The notes below the pieces were generated by a model, which worked only from the letters and a program-made list of their open reading frames with translations, did no database searches and was not told the origin of the DNA. The position numbers were made by a program, and so were the translations under genes. A DNA stretch of 64,000 bases from Lingula anatina (taxonomy: Eukaryota; Brachiopoda; Lingulata; Lingulida; Lingulidae): NCBI RefSeq assembly GCF_001039355.2, contig NW_019775611.1, positions 156,252 through 220,251 on the forward strand, given 5' to 3'. Numbering within the stretch: position 1 is the stretch's first letter; each line of letters starts with the position of its first letter. Below are positions 10,718 to 24,300 of this stretch, piece by piece.

Positions 10718-11964
10718 ATGATGGCGACGAACAAACGGAGGACTGTAGTTCTAGTCGTTATCTTTTTAGTGCTTTGTATTTCATGGCTTATTTTTCGCCA
10801 CGTTTGGGAAATTGAACCGAATCTTTTCTCTAAACACTCAAGTAATTTTAAAAAGGAACTCCAACACAAGTGCAATATAATCACAGAGTTCATCAAACGT
10901 CTAGGAACCGGGAACATAAACTCACTCAATGAACACCTTTTAGAACACTTAAGAGGGAAATGGATTCTCCCTCCTTCCAAGCTGCCATATAATCTTTCCA
11001 ACCCAAAGGCAACATACTGGGATCAAATTGGACAATCAAAATTGGTAGATAAGATTCTGAAGCAACGCCGAAAAGGATTTTTCGTGGAATCAGGAGCATT
11101 TGATGGGGAGGGTCATTCCAATACTCTCTTCTTCGAGATTTCTCGAGACTGGGAAGGATTGCTTGTGGAGCCAAACCCGTGGTCGTTTCAAGTGCTTTTG
11201 AACAAAAACAGGTAAGTCAAAGCGAATGTCTCGATATATCAAGTTGATAACATACTAAGATAATGTGGGAAAAATTAATATGAATTTGAGTACTAAGTGT
11301 TGCGTTTTGAAGAGGAGGTCACAATATTCAGACCTCATTACAAGGTCACGCGTGGTGACGGTCTGTGTGAGAGATCTCCAGAATCACAGCATCAAATGTC
11401 AGCAGTACATTCCTACCATTGTGAATTTGGTTTGTACGTGTTTCTGTTCACACCTGCACATATAAATTTATGCTTTGGATAGATGAGAATATGTATGTCT
11501 TATTTTTACTTCTTTTTAGGAAAACTTATGTTGCTAATACGTGCTTGGCAACGGGCCGCAGTCCCGCAATGGTTGATTTTACGTTCGCACGGGAGATAGG
11601 AGGAATACCTAAAAAAGGCCATGCAATTCCTAAAGGGGAACAACATGTCATTGAAGGAAAAAGTCGTATACAATGTTTTCCCATCCACTCTCTCCTAGCC
11701 GCCATAGGCCGGAACCACGTAGACTACTTTAGTTTGGACGTAGAGGGTGCCGAATTAGACGTTCTCAAATCGTTTCCATGGGAACACGTCACCGTGGATG
11801 TATGGACTATAGAGTACGCAGTTCACAGCGCTGTTTACGGTCCTGATTCCACAAAACGTGGGAATGCAATCAGGGAAATATTTAAAAACACAGGGCTTTA
11901 CAGGGAAGGGATTATTCTAGAACCCCTAGATATAGTATTTGTCAGAAAGGACGTGCCACAATGA
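10718..11964 (+). CDS. FkbM-domain type II membrane protein (Star-like), copy 4, intact
   Basis: Exons 10718-11211 and 11520-11964, split AG|G codon, 312 residues, TGA stop. The N-terminal hydrophobic anchor (about 10-26) follows basic residues. FFVESGAFDGE, EPNP and LDVEGAE are all retained. Exon 1 is exactly as long as in copy 2 (494 nt). Exon 2 is 6 nt longer through a two-residue insertion after the WTIEYAVH stretch (SAVYGPD versus GGGPD). Differences from copy 2 are mostly synonymous or conservative, which suggests both are under constraint. It is the last member of the array in this window. Function is inferred only at family level. Confidence 0.88.
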
Positions 11965-12096
11965 AAAGTGACTAATATGATATGTTTCAAATACTAGTAG
12001 AACGGTACTGTGTAATTATCACTTAGTGCGGTATTAATGACATAATGTTTGTCAAAAAATGCCACAATGAAAAATCGACCAGGGATATATGTTCAA

Positions 12097-12102
12097 AATA
12101 AA
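12097..12102 (+). promoter_or_regulatory. Poly(A) signal AATAAA for FkbM copy 4
   Basis: 133 nt past the stop. It lies inside the second unit of the duplicated 3' end. Confidence 0.5.
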
Positions 12103-12409
12103 ACTATTTACATGTATATTGTTTAGTTTTCACTAAACACAATGTGAATGTACTGCGCCGTGTATGTACAGTGCACACGTAACTTTAATGTAGCGCTCAG
12201 TGGGGCTTATGCTTTTATCAGAAAATACAGCTAGAAACTTGGGTGCCACATTTGTGAATGTTTTGTGTCATTCAGTGTTATTTCCTCCGTATTAAATTTT
12301 CAATTTACTTTTTCAGAAGCTTCATGACTGCAATGCTTTTCTGCTATATACATGCCATCCCCCCCCCCCCCTTCCACTACTGAATCTGCAGAAATCCACT
12401 TCATAGCAG

Positions 12410-13190
12410 CTACAATCGATTTACGGGAACTGTTAGGTTTAGCGCAAAAACAAACTTCGTATATTTACTGTCTTACATATTTTTGGATAATGGACAAATC
12501 TTCACTGTTCACTGAATTAATTCCTGTGTATTCACACAGATGCCATATCGTACCAATGACGTCATAATCGTAATTTTGGGGGAAATGCAAAATCGGTTTG
12601 TCAAATATCTCCTTCACCGCATTTCCCACGGTGCATATGAAGTCAATTTTTGCCACAAAAACCAACCAAATGCTAGTATATAGTTTCAAATAAGATAACT
12701 ATGGGAAGAACCAAAAGACAATGCTTAATATTACTCTTAAATGATATTTGAACGGATTTTTCTGCCAGCTTTCTATACTGTATATACAAGGGGCAGAAAA
12801 GTAGGTCACATAAGTAGGTTAAATTTTGACCAAAATTTAAAGAAAGGGGCGGATTGAAGCTCTTTTAAGGCTGATCCAATGATTTATTCAGTTTATCCCT
12901 TGGCATGTCGACTTTATTCGAGCTGTATAAGAAATTAGTAGAAGTGGTTTATATGTGTTACTGGGAATCCACGCTCCACCGATGCTCGGTTCATATGTAC
13001 CTTTAAATTAGGGGCTCAAAACTTATGGACAAAAACATGTAAACTATAATTACGGCACGGGAATGGGGCCCTTGCACTTGTAGTCTTCCATGCTAATTTC
13101 TGGTGATAAGATCTTGTTCAGGGATTGAGTAACTCTCCATACTGATTGCTATATGCCCTTAATTGACATAGAAATGTGTTAACTTCTCGA
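12410..13190. repeat. Dispersed repeat, segment order P-Q-R
   Basis: Sub-segments P (12410-12640), Q (12637-13020) and R (13020-13190) all recur in the galactosyltransferase intron at 19340-20150, there in the order Q-P-R. Q also recurs at 26030-26290. Diagnostic shared strings include CCACGCTCCACCGATGCTC and GGGGCAGAAAAGTAGGTCAC. Non-coding; an old transposon or a permuted tandem repeat is possible. Confidence 0.65.
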
Positions 13191-14831
13191 TAAACGCTTG
13201 AATGACGTGATTATATTCTTGTGCTTAGAAATGAAGGATATAAACGCCGGGGGGGAGGGTTAATCAACATGTTAGATGCACTATACAATAATTTGATACA
13301 GGAAAACCTCATCTTTGGAAGCTGGATGATCACAAGCCCTAACGGTACCCTTAAATCATAAATTTTAAAAAAAGACCGAATTTGCAGATTATCTTCAAAC
13401 CAGGATATGTAAACGAAGAAAAGTAAGAAATATTTACGCAGCCAAATGCTTTATTTCAGTTGTCTAAAACAGTTTCCTCATCGGGGTCAAACTGAAATAG
13501 TCAAATTTCTCTACTGTAATCTAGAGTAATCTAGACTTGACATAATCTAAACAACATGGTCTCTTTGAAAAAGGCGCTAATATATTAATAGACGACAATA
13601 CAATAAAGATGATTATTACTAGCAGTAAAAGGTAGTCTCACAAATTGGTTAAAATAATGGCACAAATACTAATAACACAGAGACTAATAAAAGAAAGACA
13701 TTTTGGAATACATGGTGATTTCACAAACAGGTCGATACTGTGAATCGTCCTTGCTCCGTCAGAAATTGAAGGTGATGCAGTTATAAAGGTATGATTTAAC
13801 GTAAGTAAGTATTGCACCCAAGAATTCTTCCGATATTTTGCCATGGCATCGTCCTATAACACAAAGCGAAAGCAAACCTTGAGCAAACTTTGTGAAGACA
13901 AATAAACATGTACCTGACTTGATTAGCTGCAAGAATCTAAGCAGAAACATCAATGGAACAATGGAATTAAAATGTTGATAAATTTATATACGTATATAAT
14001 AATTTTGTATTTCGGTCCCATCTTTCCAGACTTTTGCTAGCTTTTTTCACAAAAGATAATGTATCAAAAGCAGTGCAAGATAATTCTAAAAAAACATATG
14101 ATCTAAGGTGTGCCTTTTTTCTAGACTGGAGGAAGTAAAGAGTTGGTTTTAAAAAGGAAAATATTGCTACTGGCCCAGATCGACAAGCGCAAAAGAAAAG
14201 GCTACAACTAGTATAGAAAGATGGCTTAGTATAAAAAAATGAAAAAATCGTGAAAGGGTGGAAAAAGCCACCAAATTACCCTTTTGACATATCAAATCTA
14301 GTTAGGCCCATAACCCTCAGGAAAAAATTATCTATTTAGTAAAAATAAAATAAAAATAAATAGAAGATGACCTATTATCAATGAGATTCTACATTATGTT
14401 AAAACACTTATCTCAAATAGCTGTTATCAAATAAAGTTTGTTTCTCAGTGTTTTTCACATCCTGCTTACCCTTATAATACAGCGTGTTTCAATGGGCTTT
14501 TAAAAATCCAAGGTTGCTGCCATTTGCCATATGAGATTGGTTTCGGTAAATGCCAGAGAGGGAGGGTTTATGATGAAATAAAGTTACAAATAATCTTTTT
14601 TCTTGAGTATTTTCAAATCTGTTGTCTGCTGTCTGTTGTCCCTATGCAGAGCGTATGTTTAGGAATTTTAAGAAAATCCAAGATGGCCGCCATATGCCAT
14701 AGGAATATTCCTTGTGCAATCTGAAATGCAGTCTTTTGGCAAACTATCCCCCAAATTTACTTTTACGTGAAAAAATTATGAATTGGCGACCATCTTGGAA
14801 TTTTTGTCAAAGTTATCCTTAGTCTTGAGGG

Positions 14832-14832
<1 letters not shown>

Positions 14833-14872
<40 letters not shown>
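14833..14872. repeat. Poly-T run
   Basis: About 40 consecutive T. It could be a retroposed poly(A) tail on the - strand; no body was identified. Confidence 0.9.
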
Positions 14873-14873
<1 letters not shown>

Positions 14874-14989
14874 ATTCAGTAAGTTAAAAGGTAACCGCAT
14901 GCCAAATCTGGTGCCTTTATCCACCAAGTCACGATTCTTTCATTAAGCCACCTCACTTTAGTGAGCGTACCTAGGAACATGTTCAAAAA

Positions 14990-15158
14990 TTAGCCTGCAA
15001 TACAGGTACATACCCATAAAATAGCCTTTTCATCAACATCCGTGTACATCCAAGTGTACAGGGGGCGTCGTTCTAATTTCAGTATAGAATATCGTCCCTC
15101 CAAGCTGCTCAGTCCATCTGACTTCCACATGTTGAGGGTTGATTTCAACAGATCCCAC
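14990..15158 (-). CDS. B4GALT: B4GALT exon 6: C-terminal exon
   Basis: Acceptor TTTACTGCAG. Encodes KSDGLSSLEGRYSILKLE and RRPLYT, matching the family's DGLNSL...PLYT ending. It then runs on through WMYTDVDEKAILWVC to TAA at 14990-14992. A GTATGT donor lies in frame at 15013-15008, so an alternative 3' exon could replace the last few residues. Confidence 0.85.
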
Positions 15159-18100
15159 CTGCAGTAAAACATTAATATTAACCAATGGGGCTCCAATGCG
15201 CCTGAGTTAGGTCTAGATTATATTTTTACGGGCGCCGAGCGATGAAACTGACTGTATGATTTTTTTTTAACCGTGAGGAGCTACGGGCTACGCCGAGTAT
15301 GTCTACATAACATGACCTTACATCCATACGATCCCGTGCGATTTCGCAAGACCACCGCCTACCTCCGCTCAGACGCCGTACGAAAATAATAATAATAATA
15401 ATAATAAGATTCTTATATGGCGCCTTACATTCTATCTCAAGGCGCCTTACAATAATGGCTACTATACTAAAATCATTAAAATGACTACAATATTTAATCA
15501 TAAACTCTCATTGGAAACCATTAAAAATTTAAACTACTAAAAATCAATCTTATTAAAAAACATATATATATTAAAATAAAATCTAAGAGATATAGACAAA
15601 GGGCATTACGGATAGTATATGGCACCGTACGGGCATCGCATTGCAAATGTAATCTAGGCCTTAATACCTTATCACATATTGAACAAAAACTCTGCAATTA
15701 GATTGGTTAAAATACTTAATTTATTGTCTATGTGATACGTGTTTTTCGGCTTGTTCAGATGCCATACAGTTGTCTCGTTTTGGCACCAACTCTACATATG
15801 ACAAATGACTCTGAGTGGTTACCAAAACGAAGTCACAATCATGTTTTTAACACCAGTCAAAACATTCATCTTCTTTATTTTTCGATTTGTTTCATTAAAA
15901 ATGTAACATACCTCAAGGAATTTATAGGGTTACTTTTTTCGTGCTGGTGTTTGATCATTTTATACCGTCCAATCTCACCGGGAACACTGCTTAGACCAGG
16001 GCCGTTTTTGTCCCGAATTCTGCAAAAGTGGTTAGATTAAAATTGAGAAAATAGGCACAAATAATTCTAAGTGCATGGATTGCTTTTTGTTGAACTTATG
16101 CTTGAAAAGTCTAGTCGTCAAGCATGAAAATGGCATCCGTACTTGAAAATCATCGCTTAAGCGTAGGTTTTGACTAATTGCTTTTTCCAAAATTGTTACA
16201 AAGTTACCTGTATGGCATGTGTCAGGAAAAACAGATTAAGGGTTAAAAAATCGCTGGAAAGGTGCCCCGGGATAATTGTTTAAATATGAATTTTGGTGCA
16301 GAAATCCTCTTATGTGTACCTTTAACTCCATCGTGTATGATGGGTCCAATGTCTAACCAAAATATTCTAACAAAAAAGCCAATGTTTGGCTTTGGACTGG
16401 AACTACAGGGTAGAGAGCACGTACATGAATGAGCACTTACCTACATTTTGACCTTTCAATTTGTTACAATAATAACTCGATGAGTAAAATGTTTAAAATT
16501 TTTTAAAATAACAAACCATTTAAAAATCATCTTTACCTTTTCGACATATCATCATCCTCTCCTCCCCATCCAAAATAAACATTAGAAAACCCGTTCACTT
16601 TCTGCATGTGTTCTCTAGTTAACGCAGTCACGCCACCGAATATGTCTTTGTAAAGAACCCTGGAAGCGAAAGAAAACAAATGGCCGTTATCAGTCAAAAG
16701 TTTCTCAAACATTTAGAAGCAAGATTATATTTCAAGAATATTTTTCTTTTGAGTCGGTCGAACGAAAAAAAAAAAGATTTTTGCTTAATGGTGGGTGAAC
16801 AAATATTTTGCAACATAATAAAAATGCAAAAGATGCCGTTTTGGTGCAAAAAAGAGAAAGTCAAATAATATCAACTGACAAACATGACCCGACAAGCAAG
16901 AAGACAGACAGGCAGACAGACAGACAAACAGACGAATACAAACATCACCTTTTACAAGGTGGACGCACATACTTGTAGTTATATTTGTCAATAAGCACTG
17001 ACATATGCCTAGGTTTCTCCGCACATCTGTATATATTGAACTCATTCTCTGCTATTAAATCTACATCGTGGAAGATGAAGCAGTTGTAGTTTCCTAACTT
17101 TGATGATTCCATGAAACCAATGTTCATTAGCATGGCGCGATTGAATGGAGGGCCTTCACGCTGAGCATGCAACAGAAAAACGCCCATTAAACATAAACAA
17201 GTTTAAGAAAATCAATAAATTGTTGTGTTTATGACATAAGAAGGATCAATAAACTGAAAGTAACATTGGAAGAACGAAAGCTGGTCCATATTTTTTTAAT
17301 GTGCAGTTCTTGTTCACTGCTCAGCTTATGAAAATGTTTATTATTAAATCAACAGAAAAATTCTGACCACCTAATCTTCGGACCGATGGAAAGATTTAAA
17401 AAAAGCCCTAAAACCAACTTATCTTCGGTTATTGGACACGTACCCCAATGGGGTTTTCACTTTTATGTTGTGTTAATAGATATGATGAAATACCATAGTG
17501 TCTAGTGCCCTGTCTTTCTATAAATTGTAAGCAGTTACTCAGGGTGTTCTTAATCCATCATTATCATAATAACATAAATGATAATATTATTCAAAATCTT
17601 AAATCCATTTAAAATGTTCAGTAGACATAACAATGCAATAATTTAAAAATGTAAATACATTATAAATAAGAGTACAATGAACAGCTAAGATATTTATAAA
17701 GTAAATATACAGTTTAGTACATGTTTAAGTTCACAGTTTAAAATCCAGTCATTTCAGCTACAATATTTTTAAAAGCTTTAATCTCTTTTTTAAACTTCTC
17801 CTGGGTCTTCATGATTGTAAGGTGTATGCAAGACTGTTCCATTTATCAGGATGGAAAACAACTTGTTGAGTGAGGTCGCCATAGGGTTGAAGTCCGACTT
17901 TACATGGTATCAGTGATAATTAATTCAGTGGTCTTGAATTTCGATTTGGAGTGTTATGTTTGACTTTAGTTCAGTAGGTAAGGGGGCGGAGTGATCGATA
18001 AAACACTCGTAATCGAGGCGAGAGGAAATCACTGCATGAATGACACATGTTTAATCCAAGTAACTTCGAATAGCACAGATGTATCCGATGTTGACAATGC

Positions 18101-20914
18101 TCGATTGGACATGGGTGATATTTGCGACTTGTCTGTCCATTGAGAATGTAGAGTCAAAGTAAACACCCAGATCTTTCACGTGGGTCTTTCACAGATTCAC
18201 AACACAGGTGCCTACTACTAACTTAACCTCTGTCAAGGCTGCAGATTAATATTGTGTACTCTTTACACCATCGCGCAGCATAGCAGCGACTCGAGAGTGC
18301 CATAAATGAACCAAAGACTTATAAGTAAATAACTGGTGAAAAATCAATCTGTGGCCCTGGTAGAGGGTACTGCTAACTGAGGTTTGAGCTTCTGCACAAG
18401 TCCATTTTTGGGTGTTTGGGTGATCATATATAAGGGGTTCTCCGAATATATCTGAATGCGTTTAAAGTATTTCAGTCTAAAAGTTATTCCTGGCACTGCC
18501 AAATCGAAAAACACTAAATAAATTAAACAAAAAGTTAACATAGACAGCAAACTCATGGTAACCGCTTCGGCAATTTGTTTAGATATCTGTTAGCAGGAAA
18601 AGTGGTTAATTTTCAATGACGTTTATAACACTGAATAACAGAATGTGATTTTCTTTTTTCACCCTTTGCCATAGCTTGAAACTGTAATTAATTTTATGTT
18701 TTCAATGAACAATATATAAAAAAACGTTGATTGTGTCTATGAACGAGGTTATGTAAAACAAACAGGTGGCCATTCAAGATGAATCGCATACGATTTGTAC
18801 AATATTTTGTTTTGTTGAAATTTCAATTTCCTTCCTGATTGCCAACCTCTTTGTTGCATCACAGTTGGATTAACAATGTTTTCAATTAGCAAATAGGGTT
18901 TCATTTGTAAAAATTAAGTGAGATTTACCAGCAGCAGGGGCGGATTTAGGCCGTCTTCTGGGTCTTCCAGAAGACGGTCAGACTTTCAAGTTAACATTGA
19001 CGGGTATCTAATTTTTTCTGTTGGAAGACGGTCAAAATTGGACGATATATCAACAAGGATAATTTGGAAGACTGTCAGTAAATAGCTCTGGATCCGCCCC
19101 TGAGCAGACTTTATGTGGGAAATGAGGGCTGTGATAGGTACCACAATCTTACACAATCACGACATTTCTAAACCTCCTCCAATCAGGCATCTATTCACCG
19201 GGATCAAGGTTCAAAATACAGCTGATAGATAAAAAAAACCAAAGCAAAGAAACATCAACATGTGACCTCGACTGTGCACGATCAACGCTTGCCTGTCAGT
19301 CAAAGAATGTTTGTAAAATCTGTTATTAAAGAAACATACAAAGTCAATTTTTTGTCATAAAAACCAACCAAATGCCAGTATATAGTTTCAAGTAGTATAA
19401 CTAAGAGAATTACCAAAAGACATTGTTTAATTTTACCGGAAAGTGATGTTTGAACAGAATTTTTCTGCTAGCATTCTATGCTGTATGTCAATGGGGCAGA
19501 AAAGTAGGTCACGAAAGTAGGTTAAATTGACAACCAAAAATTTAAAGAAAGGAGCACTCTAAAGCTCTTTTATGCCTGATCGGGTGATTTATTCAGTTTA
19601 TCTCTTGGCATGTCGAATTTATAAGAGTCGTATAAGAAACTAGTAGAAGTGGTTTACATGTGTTACTGGGAATCCACGCTCCACCGATGCTCAGTTCGTA
19701 TGTACCTTAAACTTTCAATATCTTAAGCTAAGGATACTGTAAGCGTTCGCCAAAAACTTCTTATTTACTGATTCACATACTGCCTTCTTTTGGATAACTG
19801 TTAAATCTTTAGTGTTCGGTGACTAAATTAATTAACATTAACACTCATGTTATATTACGGGTGACATCGTTATTGTGATTTTTGGGTAAAAATTGGATAA
19901 TCGATTTCTCAAATTTCTTTTTAAACGCCAATTTAATGACATCATTTACTAGTCCAAAACCCTGCCAGCGATAAAGCAAAGTAGTGCCCTTGTTTTATGA
20001 AAATCTATAATTATGGGCTCAAAACTCCATAACAAAAATATTTAACCCAAAATATGACGGCACGGGATTGTACTCGCGATAAAATCTTATTCAGGGCTGA
20101 AGTTATGCCCATACCGACTGCTATCTCACCTCAAATTAGGAAGGTGTTAAATTGTGTTTGGGGTGGTCGGCTCATGCCTTGGTTAAACTACCTCTTATCA
20201 AAATAACACGATCCAAGGCTGGGCCCCTGGGGACGTGTGTTTTGACAGCGCCCCTAGTTAAAAGCTTTGAGATTGTTTGCGGGACGCTCGAGATTAAAAA
20301 AGAATGCTGTGATTTCTATACTGTAGATATGTTTCTTTTACGTCTGTTTGACAGAGTGATTAGATGTATCATTTTTTTTTTTTTTGATCTGATAAAATAA
20401 CTGTTCATAGCCGTTGTATGGTGTACTACTTTTACCTTGCTTGTTGTGAGGCGTCTCACCTCAGCGTGGTGTGGAAAGATTCGTCTCACCTCTGTGTGAT
20501 TTTTACCAAAAAAGAGAATGGTTTTACGGGTGACGTACAGCCTGGTGGTGGGGGGGGGGGGGGGGGNNNNNNNNNNTCTTTTCGGTCAACAGGTGACCTT
20601 CATCAGCTGCAGAGTCCGAGTGATAGGGGGTGTGGGGGGGGGGGGGGGTCAGTGCTGTATTCAGAATGGTGGTATCAGCTACCCAGCTCAGAACGTGTAA
20701 CAAGGGACACCGTGAAGACAGGGTCTTCTCAATGCACAACAGCCTTAATACCTTGGGGAACTGTGAACAGTGCGTGTTTAGGCGGAAAGTGGTATATATA
20801 TATATATGTATATACGATAATATCTACCTTTGACTTCCATACGTGTTCTTAATGTTCCTTTTAAAATGTCTCAGTAATTTTAGGTAACGCTTAGACGAAT
20901 GCCATTTACAAAAA

Positions 20915-20958
<44 letters not shown>

Positions 20959-21276
20959 GATGTCAAAAATAGATTTTTAAACAGAAAATTCAAAACGTGA
21001 AAAATTAAGACTGACTTACCTGATCTACAACAAATATCCCGTAGTCTAAGTTTTGTTTCTGAAACAACGGAATCATGTTATTAAGAAAAACTCTCAGCTG
21101 TGAATCCCGTCCTCGGAAAGGTATTATAATGGCGACGTGAACGTTGGGATTACAGTTCTTTGGTCTCCAGAGGCCTCCTGGTAGTAAACCAGTATCTTTA
21201 AATTTGTTCTCAAGCTCTCTCCAAGATGGCGGATTCAAGTTCACCATTCGTCTTCTAGCTGAAAAAAAAAAAGAAA

Positions 21277-21367
<91 letters not shown>

Positions 21368-24300
21368 TTGTTTTCAGATGGATGCGGTGTCTTAGAGCCT
21401 GGTTATAGGAAGAGATATAAATGTTGCATACCAGTATATATATCAATATAATGCTGTAAAAAAAGATTGGTGTTATCTGTTGTGGAGAAATTGACAAAAA
21501 AAGGAGAATTTATAAATGTGCAGGCTATCTTGGGTCCTAGTAAATTACCTTCTGCATAATAAAACGGTAATAACCATAATAAAACCATATAGTTTTCGTG
21601 GGCCATATGTTAAAAGCAAATGAAAAAAAAAAACAAACATCTGAACGTCCCGAGCGGGACTATCAATAAAAGCGATCTTCACATTAAGCTCCCTAAAATG
21701 TTGCTGTCATGGGAATGGTCATTGGGACTATAGATTGCAATAGCAGATAAACACATGTACACCCAAACTTTCCCTCTCACTGACGAGGTTAAAAGTTTCC
21801 ATTTGATACAGGACCTAGCTACGAATCTTCTTTGGCTTCGTGGTAACTCCGTAACTATGTAGTAACTTGAGTGCGAGTTCCGAGTCCTCTCAAGTTATGT
21901 GTAGTTTTTTTTCCTAGAAATAATATGTTAAATTTTGCTTTTGATTAATATAAGGGGACCCTGGTTTGTACAGAGGGTGGAGGGGTCTGTCAAGGCGCAG
22001 TCGGTAGGGTGCATGGATGCTGAAAAACAATCCAAAGCGACACCAACCATGGTAACGAGAAGCCACGAGTTCGAATCCCGGATGAGGCACGTCCGTTCAT
22101 CACGATAACGACATGGCCTCTGGATCGGGAAGTCACGGGAATGAATGCGGACTCTCGTGGGTCCTAGCAAAATATCTTTTGCATAATAAAACCATATGGT
22201 TTAGAAAAAATGATCGATTTAAAAAAGAACATATTCCTGAGTACAATAATATTTTCTTTCTCTTCGCTTAAAGCTCCTTAAAATGGTGCTGTCATGGGAA
22301 TGGTTATTGATCTCTATCCTTTACCAGCTACTCCACAGATCACACTTGAATTGACCTATAGCTAAAACCCTACGGGGCCTTGCCTGTCATACTGCAATTT
22401 CATCAAAATGTGCTATCTTCTTGGAGGGATTATCAGAGAGAAAAGTTTTTATTTTTTTTTAATGTCGCGTCGCCTCTATTGCCTTTACCCCCTTCCTATC
22501 TTGGGCCCTTGCTCCTTAAAGACTGTTCACATGTTCATACAGTACCCGGGGCAACTCCACAGTCAACACTGAAAGAGTAAAGACTACTCAAGTCTGAAAC
22601 CGCCAAGGTGTGAACAGCTGTGGACCTCATTGTGCTCTATATGTATAACGTCAATGGTGAAACCAAACGTTATCTCAGTGTAAAATAAAATGAAAATAAA
22701 AACATCTGAAGCCATCTAACTAGGAACGTTCCGAGCGGGATATCAATGAAACCGATCGAACTTGAATTGACTCAGTAGCTGTCCGGTATAACACCACGCC
22801 ATACCACCTGTTAACCGCGTTCACCAGAAAAAAAGTATAAAACAAACTCCTAGTTTGCAAGCAGTAAAATATGACCATTTTAAATAAATAGTAGAAAATA
22901 TACTACTGACCTGCAGCAGCAATGCAACAAGCGATATTTAGTGTTTTCACTTGCATAGATCTTTATCATATCCTCTTAGTTACTGTAAACAGTGTCCCTA
23001 TGAAGAGGGATACTTGCAAATCAATAACTCTATCATAATGCACTTGCAAATAAAAAAATGTTATTCATACGATTGTGATGTGTTACTCTTCTAATCACTC
23101 GCAATGATCTTTAACAGCAATTTTGTTTAGTTGAGAGGGTATTGTAACTTGCTGCTCGAAAAAATACGCTATAATAATAAAACTATTATAATTATTTTAT
23201 TCATTTATTTATTGCTGGTTTTGGTGGTGCTGGTGAATTTTGTTGTCCACTGCATCTTGCGGTGACATACATTGCGGTGACGTCTTTGAGGTCGGGGTTT
23301 GCCCTTGTCAAAACTAAACAATTTTCACCTTCATCTTCACTAGAAGACAAAAGATTAAAACACAATGACGGTATAGGTTTAATCATGACTATATGAATAA
23401 GACTATGTGATTAAGATAAGTATTACATCTAACTTTTCCTTTAGTATGGTTGCTTGGAGGCAGTGCAGCTGAGGGAAGCTTCGGAGGATTCATATACAAA
23501 TATACTGTACATAAATATGACCCTCTACCAGGGCCGCAGATTAATTATGTGAACATTTCTAAAACGTAAAGAAAATATATCTCTGTTTCATGAATTACCT
23601 AGAAACATGGCTCTCTTGGCCAAGAAATTTTAATTTAATTTAAAATTTCCTTTATTAAATAGCTTGTTTGATTTGCCAACAATTTGGGACATTTTAGATC
23701 GAAATTCTTTATAATGTTATTACTTTTTGAGGAAGTCAATTTTGCCCTAGAATGTACATGTATAATATATGTGGATTTGAGATCACACAACGTGCAAATT
23801 CTGATTCAAGGTTGGGTTTGGGTTAATTCTGTCCACCAGTGTCTATCTGACGCTTATGTGAGCTTTTCTGAAATTAAACACTCTATTTATGACGTCTTTC
23901 CTTTAAGGTATCTTAGTAGATTTTTTTGTTGAATTTGGCTTTAAATTGGCAATGCATCAATGTTTCATTTAGCATTTTACGGGTTTACATTGTTCATCGA
24001 CTGATTGCAATTTGATGCATTTATATTACGTATTTTATCATCATTTAATCTATTCTATTAATATTAAATATCTGAATATACCTCTTGCTACCTGGCGCCT
24101 TATCTGGTACATATAGTTTATGTAGAGCAAAGGACATAACCCAGCAGCAAAACAATAAACAATGATTTAGGAGGTCTAGTACTAAAAAGTTTTAAATGAT
24201 GCTTTGTAAAAGTCAGAACCTTCATGTATTTGTGGCATACCGGGTTAGACAGATAAACAGGCATTTTAGTCCCTTATTTTCGAGGTGTGGTATATTTTGA

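Larger units (their letters stand above)
11965..14989. other. Intergenic region between FkbM array and B4GALT
   Basis: Convergent intergenic region. It contains the poly(A) signal of copy 4, a poly-C run near 12361, dispersed repeat units at 12410-13190, short repeats around 'AAAATCCAAGATGGCCGCC' (14503-14800) and a 40-T run (14833-14872). No open frame here shows recognisable similarity. Confidence 0.6.
17161..21019. other. B4GALT intron 2
   Basis: 3.9 kb. Holds the CAGGGGCGGAT element (18935-19102), dispersed repeat Q-P-R (19340-20150), poly-G tracts around a 10-N gap (20551-20650) and an (ATT)n array (20914-20956). The open frame at 20418-20852 crosses the gap and is not credible. Confidence 0.7.

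Noticed and set aside
15226-15501. 91-codon frame on - strand next to B4GALT exon 6
   Set aside because: Contains an (Ile)n run from AAT repeats and matches no galactosyltransferase segment; exon 5 was found elsewhere at 15912-16019.
17940-18050. tRNA-like GTTCAGTAGGTAAGG...CTCGTAATCGAGGCG
   Set aside because: No B box and no complete cloverleaf; at most a decayed tRNA-derived fragment.
20418-20852. 144-codon open frame across the N gap
   Set aside because: Crosses ambiguous bases and poly-G; Gly-rich translation is an artefact.
22000-22090. Functional tRNA gene
   Set aside because: A and B boxes are present but arms do not pair and spacing is too long; treated as SINE head instead.
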